Notes under the pieces: generated by a model
Database searches by the model: none
The model's input: the letters and a program-made list of their open reading frames with translations, nothing else
What the model was told of the DNA's origin: nothing
Position numbers and translations under genes: made by a program
NCBI GenBank assembly: GCA_948567375.1
Contig: OX419758.1
Span: 6,887,001-6,951,000, forward strand
Origin: Lunularia cruciata
Taxonomy: Eukaryota > Streptophyta > Marchantiopsida > Lunulariales > Lunulariaceae
Direction of reading: 5' to 3'
Length of the DNA: 64,000 nt
Shown here: in pieces, positions 57,021 to 64,000 of the stretch
Layout: the number at the start of each line of letters is the position of its first letter
Numbering within the stretch: position 1 is the stretch's first letter

Positions 57021-58789
57021 TGCCAAGATGATTTTAACTAACTTAAGATTGCTCTATTTGGACATGTAACCACAAAGATATCAAACCAAATTGCACATAG
57101 AAATTTTCCTTTGGAAGAAGACTCTTTGGAGTAGTTTTCTTTGGGTAGAAAACTTCTTTAGTGGTTGTAATGTTACTATCTTTATGTGAGAAAACTTTGT
57201 GATGTGCCAATTGTCCTTGGAGGCAGTTCTTTATCTAGATTTTTGGGGCCAAAAGTCTTTGGGACCATCCACTTTGTACCTTGGCATACACATGGATGAA
57301 GCTAAATAGTATCCAACGGAGAGGTTTCACATAACAATATGTTTCTTAATCCCTAACAAAAAGTAGAAAAGTGAAATAAACTTGCACGTTTGAGAAAAGG
57401 TGAGATGCCATAATGAAAAATGTGAAAACAATATCAAATTTGATAGTAAAAAATTATTTAGCATATTTTATAATCTAGACCAATTTTCCAAGATCAAAAC
57501 CTTCAGCAAAGTTCAAGAAAGATATATAAGAGCACTCTATAAAATTAATTACTTTAGGACTTTCCTTTCATCTCACCATATTGATAAAGTTAATTTTTAT
57601 GTATTTTAATGATTCTATTTTAGGAAAATAAATTCTTGCACTATAAGTATAATAAACCCAATTCTTTTAACTAGCCAAGTGGATGACTTTACTTTTAGTT
57701 ATCAAGGATATGGTTTTGAAGATTTGCTATATGATCTTGTTGAATTGGAAGATTTCCTTCAAATAACTTAAATTTATGAAATTTTTCATATCCAGGAACA
57801 TCCTATGTTAGTGTAATAACTTCCAAACAAAGCCATAAAAGACTAACCAAAATTGCATTGACCATTTCTCTAATGAGTAACGAAAGATGTACCAAAGTAG
57901 AAGGAGCTTACCTAAGATGACTTGATCATCTATAATAAGTGTATTGAAGATAATGAAAGAAAGATGATTGTCCTAAAACTGTAATGTCTCTAATAAAAAT
58001 AGGTTTACTAGAACCATTCTCACAAATTTGGTGAACTCGTAAGAGCAAAAACAATTCAATGACTTTGCTGTATATGAATGAGATCAAGATATTCTACAGA
58101 CATTAACTTGAAATGGTTATCTAAAATTCAAATTTGAGTTGACCATACAACTTCTTAAAGAGAAATTAAAATCTAAATCTCAAAAGCTTGTTCAACATCT
58201 ATATTCATTAAATAGTCAAATCCAACCTAGCATATATCACAACCTAATGAAGACCTCCAACTATCTTTTTTATGTCGCAGATATATTACTTTTTAAGTAA
58301 GAAGTTTAGATAGTCACTTCATAGAATCATGCAAAGTTAGACAAATTACCTTTACTTATAGAGTTTATGAAGGATTTAATTTGGCACCACAAGACTCATA
58401 GTTGTATCAAGAGTATAATCAAGAATGGCCATGACGGCTCAAATATTAGTGGGCATAAATTGGCACAAGCAAAGGCACTTGCTTACAAGAGTTAAGATGG
58501 CATATCTTGAAAATATAGTGCAATAAAATGGAACTATGTTTCCAAGATATCGTTGGATAGTATCATGTAAGGCTAATAAAAGAAATGTTAAAAATTTATA
58601 TGCAATATTTTATGAAATGGGTCTTCGATTTCTTTTTCTTTTTCTATGAAGGTCACACATCTTTTTATGTTGAATAATATTTATATGTTTTTCAGAAGTT
58701 AAAAGATCATGTATTATTATTATCAACAAAAATGATCATAAAAAGATCGTTTGGCTTTGCACTGCAAGTGATATTGTATGCTTTTTTTG
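57021..58789. other. Unassigned AT-rich region
   Basis: No gene, RNA or mobile element is recognised here. A 69-codon open frame at 57,400-57,609 has no known motif. Confidence 0.4.
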
Positions 58790-58975
58790 ACACAAAGGCT
58801 TGGAAGGAAAAGGCTAAATCTTCAAAGTAAAGACAAATTTTATCAAGGAGGAATGTAACATCAATAATGAATATGAATTTTATATGACTCATTCTAATAA
58901 TACTTATAGTAATCATCATCGAAAACTAAATTCTTATAGTTATCACCATCAAAAACTAGACTATAACCATCATAT
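58790..58975 (+). repeat. Purine tract/LTR-start-like repeat, copy 1
   Basis: acacaaaggcttggaaggaa ... aattttatcaaggaggaa, then tgtaacatcaataatgaata, resembles an internal-end, purine tract and LTR start. It recurs at 60,128-60,300. Confidence 0.6.
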
Positions 58976-58980
58976 GAAAT

Positions 58981-60124
58981 ACGGTTGAATAGAAGTGCCA
59001 ATCTAAGGGTGCGATGCGATGAAGCATATCTCTAAAATTCATCGTTGTCACATGCCATCGATAAGTTCCATGAGAGGATAACCTAAATAATTAGCTCTTT
59101 TTCGTGTATTTATGATAGAATATATCATCGCTCGCATAATGCGTAGAAAAGGTCAGGTTTCCCGCACGAGGTAAACGATGGAAAAAACCATGGTGATCGT
59201 TTTCCTCCAATACTCTCTAGTATAGTTTTGTCTTCAGAGGATGTAGATAGAATAGCCCCAAGGACTGGGGTGGAGGTTTAATGGGGTGTGGTCTGGAGGT
59301 GGTTGCATCTTGCTTTATTCCTGTTGCGGGAAGACAGTCGAAGGATGATAAAGTATGCTTTATTCCTGTTGCATCTTGCTTAATTCCTGTTGCCTTATGC
59401 CTTATTCCTGTTGCGGAGAGACAATTGGAACGTGACGAAGTCTGCTTTATCTCTGTTGCAGCAGCGAAATTGAACAGCGCCCACAAGATGCAGCTTCATG
59501 ATCGATTCGCACTATTCAAATAAATTTTCCTTGCTCATGCTATAGTTCTATAAATGGCGTAAGTCTGAAACATGTGGGAAACGTTGGTTGGTCGAATCCA
59601 ATATTTTAGTAATAGTTTGTCTATCTTGCCAGCTTTTGCCAGATATATTTAGTTCATGTGTCTATCTTGCCAGCTTTTGACAAGTTAACACGAGCAGAAA
59701 CGTGCATAACATTTTATCGGGTGCAGTGCGTTACGGTCTATCATTGTTGGATAATAAGGCCTTTATTCTCATGCAAGAAAACAATCTCAGCTTTAAGCAA
59801 TTTGATAACTTTGATGGATAGAGTCAAGAATATCTACGAAAATAAAATAAAAGTACATAATTCAAAACCAAATTAAGAAGACATGATTCATCAGTTTGTG
59901 TACTTTTAAACTTTTAGCGTGCATGTTGCCCATATTTCTATGAACATGTTGCAAGTATTATGGCAGTTCATCCAAAGAAACGTATTACATAGAACTCAGC
60001 TATAGAGTCTCAAGGTCAATCAAGATGATAGCAAGAACTTATTTAGAGAAGCATCTTGTGTATGTAAGCATCTTTGTAACTTGTGTACGTACATAGATGC
60101 ATAAGCACAGGACCAAAGATGAAC
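58981..60124 (+). repeat. Left inverted arm
   Basis: Shares with the right arm the landmarks ggtcaggtttcccgcacgag, gttccatgagaggataac, tgcccatatttctatgaaca and gatagcaagaacttat. Indels differ between the arms. Confidence 0.85.
59307..59460 (+). repeat. Array of a TTTATTCCTGTTGC motif
   Basis: Five versions of tgctttattcctgttgc occur within about 150 bp at uneven spacing; read in frame they give the repeated peptide C-F-I-P-V-A or C-L-I-P-V-A. The right arm has only two recognisable versions (about 63,260-63,335). Confidence 0.8.
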
Positions 60125-60127
60125 AAG

Positions 60128-60300
60128 TTTTTACACAAAGGATTGGAATGAAAAGGCTCAGTCTTCAAGGTAAGAACAAATTTTATCTAGGAGAAATGTA
60201 ACATCAAATAATAAAGGAATATGGATTTTATATGAATAATTCTAATAATAATTATAGTTATGATCATAAGAAACCAAATTATACCTCTCAAATGAAAATA
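60128..60300 (+). repeat. Purine tract/LTR-start-like repeat, copy 2
   Basis: acacaaaggattggaatgaa ... ttttatctaggagaaatg, then tgtaacatcaaataataaag, matches 58,790-58,975. It directly follows the inner end of the left arm. Confidence 0.6.
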
Positions 60301-62365
60301 AAATTGATGGAAATGCGCTCATTTAGATCTTTAACTATATCTCTCGTAACATATTTCTATTGGATTAAATGCATAAGGTGATGCTAAATTCTTCAAGTTT
60401 CCATTCAAATTTAAAAATTTAAAAATATCAATCTGTAAAGTGGACTCCATAAGTATGGAAACGTTATTTTTAAATCTGTAGCGAAGCGAACCTTTTAAAA
60501 CGTTTGCATATGCTTTAAAACGTTTTTAATGCTTTTAATACATTTTCTATTCATACAAGTTTAATTGACATGTTCACAACTGGATGCAATACACATCGCA
60601 TAGTCGGTGATGTCTATGCAACTCTATTGTTTTTTGTTATTGCCATTTATCTGTATTGTGACCTGTTGTAAGAATTTTATTTTTGTTCCAATTCATCATG
60701 TCAAAAACGGAGTGTTCTTAAGAATTGGAACATCTTTGTTCTTTATTCGAAGAGGCAGAGTTCAAGGCACAGTCGAATGATATAGATGATCAGCTATTCT
60801 TCGTGTAACCCGAAATTGACTGTCTGACTTATAGAAAGCTACTTCTTCCATTAAACCGGACGTTTTTATAAATATAGTCTACTTTAGAAAGCATTTTAAA
60901 ACGTTGTAATTGTTAATTGAATTTCAAACGAACGTTTCAATATCCATAAAACACTCCATGAGCCATGTGGGTGATATGCTCCACCTAGCAACACTAAAGA
61001 GGGATAGACAACAACCAATGATTGCCTTACAATGGCTAAGGTGTCACAATTAGTGTTCTTGTCAGAAAAGACTTGTCTACTAGGTACAAGATGTTAAGGA
61101 GCCCTACAAGCAACAAGAATGCCGTTCAGACCAGACATTAATAGGTTTTATGGTGCCTTTAACTCCTGAAATGATATATTTATATGCACTCCTCATTTGT
61201 GAAGGAAAGAAGATAATGAGTAGAGTCTAGTAAGCACTGGCAACCTTTGTGATAAACAACAAACTATGTCAAATCAACTAACTAAATTACTGACGAGTTG
61301 CGAATATAAGAGCAGCTGTATCTATGGTACATATATGGTAAACTTTGAAAGCAATTTGCAACATACTAACATGGCAATAAGCAAGGTAGAGTTGGCAGCC
61401 TTCAATTACAGTAGGATGATGAGTATCCTCTGATTGTCAAGATCTAGTTTACTCAACTTGTTCAAGCAAATGGAGTTTTAAATCTTGTCCCTTTGGTTCT
61501 TTTTCTGCAATGATATGATACTTTTGGAGTCTAGAAGTCTCCTACTATAGGTTGCTCTGAATTGAGAGACTTCTCCCTGAGAGCCAACAATGGTTTTTCA
61601 GCTCCTTGGAGAAAATCGACTTCAATACTCAAGAAACCCCCATACTACTCCAAAGTGCGTATGGACCAGGAGTAGCGAACAACTCAAGTGCTTGTTGTAG
61701 ACGAAGATCTAGACTATGTTCATCTACAAAAATCTTGTGAGAGTTACTATGGATCGTAGAAATTTGATCAGTAGTGTTTATAAGGTGCTTAAAGAGCCTC
61801 TGCACAAAGACCTAAAAAGCAGAAGCATGAGGAAATAGAGAGAAGAATGTAGAACTCACAAAAGGAGATATAAACCAAGGATAAGATTATTGGAGGATAG
61901 CCTAATAAAAGCTCAATGGTAATATACTTGTGAATTTCTTAAAATATGCAAACTTGCTCAACGCTTATTTATTGAAAACGGAAGCTAGCTTATCAATGCT
62001 GTTAAAATAATGCTAATAGGAGCCTTTGCATAGAGACCTAGAAAGAAGAAGCATAAGGAAATAGAGAGAATATTTAGAACTCACAAAAGGGACAGAGAGG
62101 AGATAGAAACGGAGGATAAGATTATTGGAGGATAGCCTTCGAATAGCTCAATGGTAATATATACCTGTGGATTTACTAAAACATGTGTCCTGGTTCATCG
62201 CTTCTATTTATGAAGATGGAAGCCAGGTTTTGCCAGAACGCAATCTTGTAAGTCTTCACAATAGGCATGATAGGGTTGTGGGGCTTGGAGAAGTACTTAA
62301 AATTTCAAGCACAAATCTTCCAGGCTACTTTTTGAAGAGTATATCACCATCAAGTTTCCTCCCAT
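60301..62365. other. Centre of the inverted-repeat element
   Basis: AT-rich. No transposase or other protein is recognised. TTTTAAAACGTTT-type words recur near 60,496-60,530 and 60,897. A tandem duplication is listed separately. Confidence 0.45.
61790..62240. repeat. Tandem duplication, period about 226 bp
   Basis: Both units hold gcctctgcacaaagacct / gcctttgcatagagacct, aggaaatagagaga, ggataagattattggaggat and agctcaatggtaatata. The second unit runs into the right inverted arm region. Confidence 0.8.
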
Positions 62366-63640
62366 TCATCTTTAGACCTGCGCTTATGCATCTATGTATG
62401 TACATATACACATACATACACAAGACGCTTCTCTAATAAGTTCTTGCTATCATGTATTTTCACCTTTGATTGACTTTGAGAATCTATAGCTGAGTTCTAA
62501 GGATGACTTGTCATAGTACTTGAAACATGTTTATAGAAATATGGGCAACATGCACACTATACGTTTAGAGGTACACAAACTGATGGATGATGCATTTTTT
62601 AATTATGTACTTCTATTTTACATTCATAGATATGCTATACAATGAACCTCAAAGATAAGGATTAAAGAACTGCCTTCATCTACGTCTATCACGTCTATGA
62701 AGTGCATTTGTAACTCTTTCTCTCTCTATATATATCTAATATTTTATTTTCTCCATTTTTTATTTTGGTATTCTATTTTCGATCTCTAGATACATTGATG
62801 TGGACATTAGGATCTCCATTTCTACACTTTTGAAGTGACTAGAATGGACATGGCAAGATCCAGAATTAGGGATACATTGTCAACACATTCATTGAATCTA
62901 TCCGTCGAAGTTATTAAACTGCTGAGATTGTTTTTATGGACGAGAATCGAGGCCCTATCCAACGATGATAGGCAATAACGTACTGAATCCGATAAAATGC
63001 TATGCACGTTTCGGCTCGTGCTAACTTGTCAAACTCTTGCAAGATAGCAATATGAACTAAAATATATCAGCAACTTTGACACCAACTTTGACAAACTATT
63101 ATTAAAAAATTGGATTTCGACCACGCTACGTTCCCACATGTTCGAGACTTACACCATCAAGTGAAACTATAAAGCTATATCATGAGCAAGCATGATTCAT
63201 TTGAATAGTGCGAATCGATTACAAAGCTGCATCTTGTGTGCGCCTGTCAATTTCGCTGCAGCAACGGGAATAAAGCAGACTTTATATCTTTCGATTGTCT
63301 TTCCGTAACTGGAATAAAGCAAGATGCAACCACCTCCCGACCTCACCCCATTCGAACTCCACAGCAGTTCTTTGAGGCTATTCGATCTACAACCTGTGAA
63401 GTCAAAATTATAGTAGAGATTATTGGAGAATGATGATCACCATGGTTTTTCTCCACCATTTACCTCGTGCGGGAAACCTGACCTTTACTATTAACTAAGC
63501 GAGCGATGATATATTCTAGTATAAATAAACAATTATTTAAGTTATCCTCTCATGGAACTTATCAATGTCAAGACAACGATGTATTCCAGAGGTATGCTTA
63601 CCCGCATCGCACCCTTAGATTGGCACTTCTATTCAACCGT
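62366..63640 (-). repeat. Right inverted arm
   Basis: Reverse complement of the left arm with scattered changes and indels. The inner end is near gacctgcgcttatgcatcta. Confidence 0.85.
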
Positions 63641-63659
63641 ACTCTATAAACCATCATAT

Positions 63660-64000
63660 TGCTTGACGTGGACTCACGTGATTGATTCTTTTACATGAAT
63701 TGAACTACGCAATTGTTCACATGTGTTTTATTTCACCACTCACTCCGAAGGTCCAGTGGGTTCGCTTCGAAGTTCAGGGTTGTAAATTGTGGTTTCCTGG
63801 GAGCCCGCCTCCATGTTTTGGGGCTCGCTTCGAGCTTGTAAGTTTGAGGGTGCCAATCGTTTTGAACTACGTTAAGAGCTTCGGGGCTCTATATAATGTC
63901 TTGAAGCAAGGAGATCGGGGTGATCATGAAAACATAGCCCATCGCAAGCCAGAAACCAAGAGAAGACACAGTCGAAGATACTCACATGTATATTTCTGTC
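63660..64000 (+). promoter_or_regulatory. Probable promoter of a gene beyond the right edge
   Basis: GC content rises sharply. A G-box CACGTG lies at 63,675-63,680 next to TGACGTGG (63,664-63,671), a CCAAT at 63,853-63,857, and a TATA box CTATATAA around 63,889-63,896, in promoter order on the plus strand. No start codon with a long frame is visible before the edge, so the gene itself cannot be named. Confidence 0.45.

Larger units (their letters stand above)
58981..63640. mobile_element. 4.7-kb element with long inverted arms
   Basis: The outer 1.1-1.3 kb at each side are inverted copies of each other. The two ends read acggttgaatagaagtgcca (58,981) and tggcacttctattcaaccgt (63,640). Just outside, ctataaccatcatat (58,961-58,975) and ctataaaccatcatat (63,644-63,659) form a 15/16-bp direct repeat, a candidate target duplication. 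Long inverted arms with a duplication of about 9-11 bp would suit a Mutator-like or foldback element. No transposase is visible inside, so it would be non-autonomous. Confidence 0.65.

Noticed and set aside
1-64000. CRISPR arrays, rRNA, tRNA, bacterial operon features
   Set aside because: None seen. The repeats present are LTRs, tandem duplications and inverted repeats, and the gene has plant introns.

Overview
This window looks like nuclear DNA of a land plant. It is AT-rich, crowded with old LTR retrotransposons of plant Ty3 and Ty1 types, and carries one intron-bearing gene. A Ty3 element with a PHD-like finger after its integrase and a LINE-type reverse transcriptase remind me of elements from seedless plants (bryophytes, lycophytes, ferns). 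That placement is inference only. I see no bacterial operons, rRNA, tRNA or CRISPR.

Layout. 1-19,805 is a nest of Ty3 elements. Chromovirus B1 (plus strand, remnants 7,398-9,309 and 18,771-19,805) was entered in its integrase by a related chromovirus B2 (9,310-18,770; identical-type LTRs, tRNA-Met-like primer site, flanks GATTT/GATTC). B2 was entered in its gag by element C (10,362-17,695, plus strand, non-chromoviral Ty3). Element A (876-7,397, minus strand) is a second copy of C's family, so A and C form a multi-kilobase inverted pair. 19,815-21,465 holds a LINE-like reverse transcriptase remnant (minus). 21,480-26,380 has no recognisable gene but contains a perfect 23-bp hairpin. 26,381-31,075 is chromovirus D (minus), split by a solo LTR. 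31,856-34,165 is Ty3 element E (minus) with the PHD-like finger and another solo LTR. 34,168-34,960 is a Ty1/copia remnant (minus).

37,722-40,239 (minus) is the only intact host gene I can support: a three-exon 2-oxoglutarate/Fe(II) dioxygenase of 374 residues, gibberellin 20-oxidase-like. Beyond it lie AT-rich DNA, degenerate coiled-coil-type reading frames, a PIF/Harbinger transposase relic (51,100-52,050, minus), an old LTR of the A/C family (52,990-53,580), and a 4.7-kb element with inverted arms over 1.1 kb (58,981-63,640). The right edge (63,660-64,000) looks like the promoter of a gene that lies outside the window.

How it fits together: the mobile elements are broken by stops, frameshifts and deletions, so they are unlikely to move by themselves. 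Many stops fit C-to-T decay. The most interesting signals are a canonical heat-shock element in the chromovirus LTR, an extra zinc-knuckle ORF upstream of gag in A and C, the PHD-like finger in E, and the long inverted-repeat element. All coordinates and translations come from reading the sequence; no database search was made.
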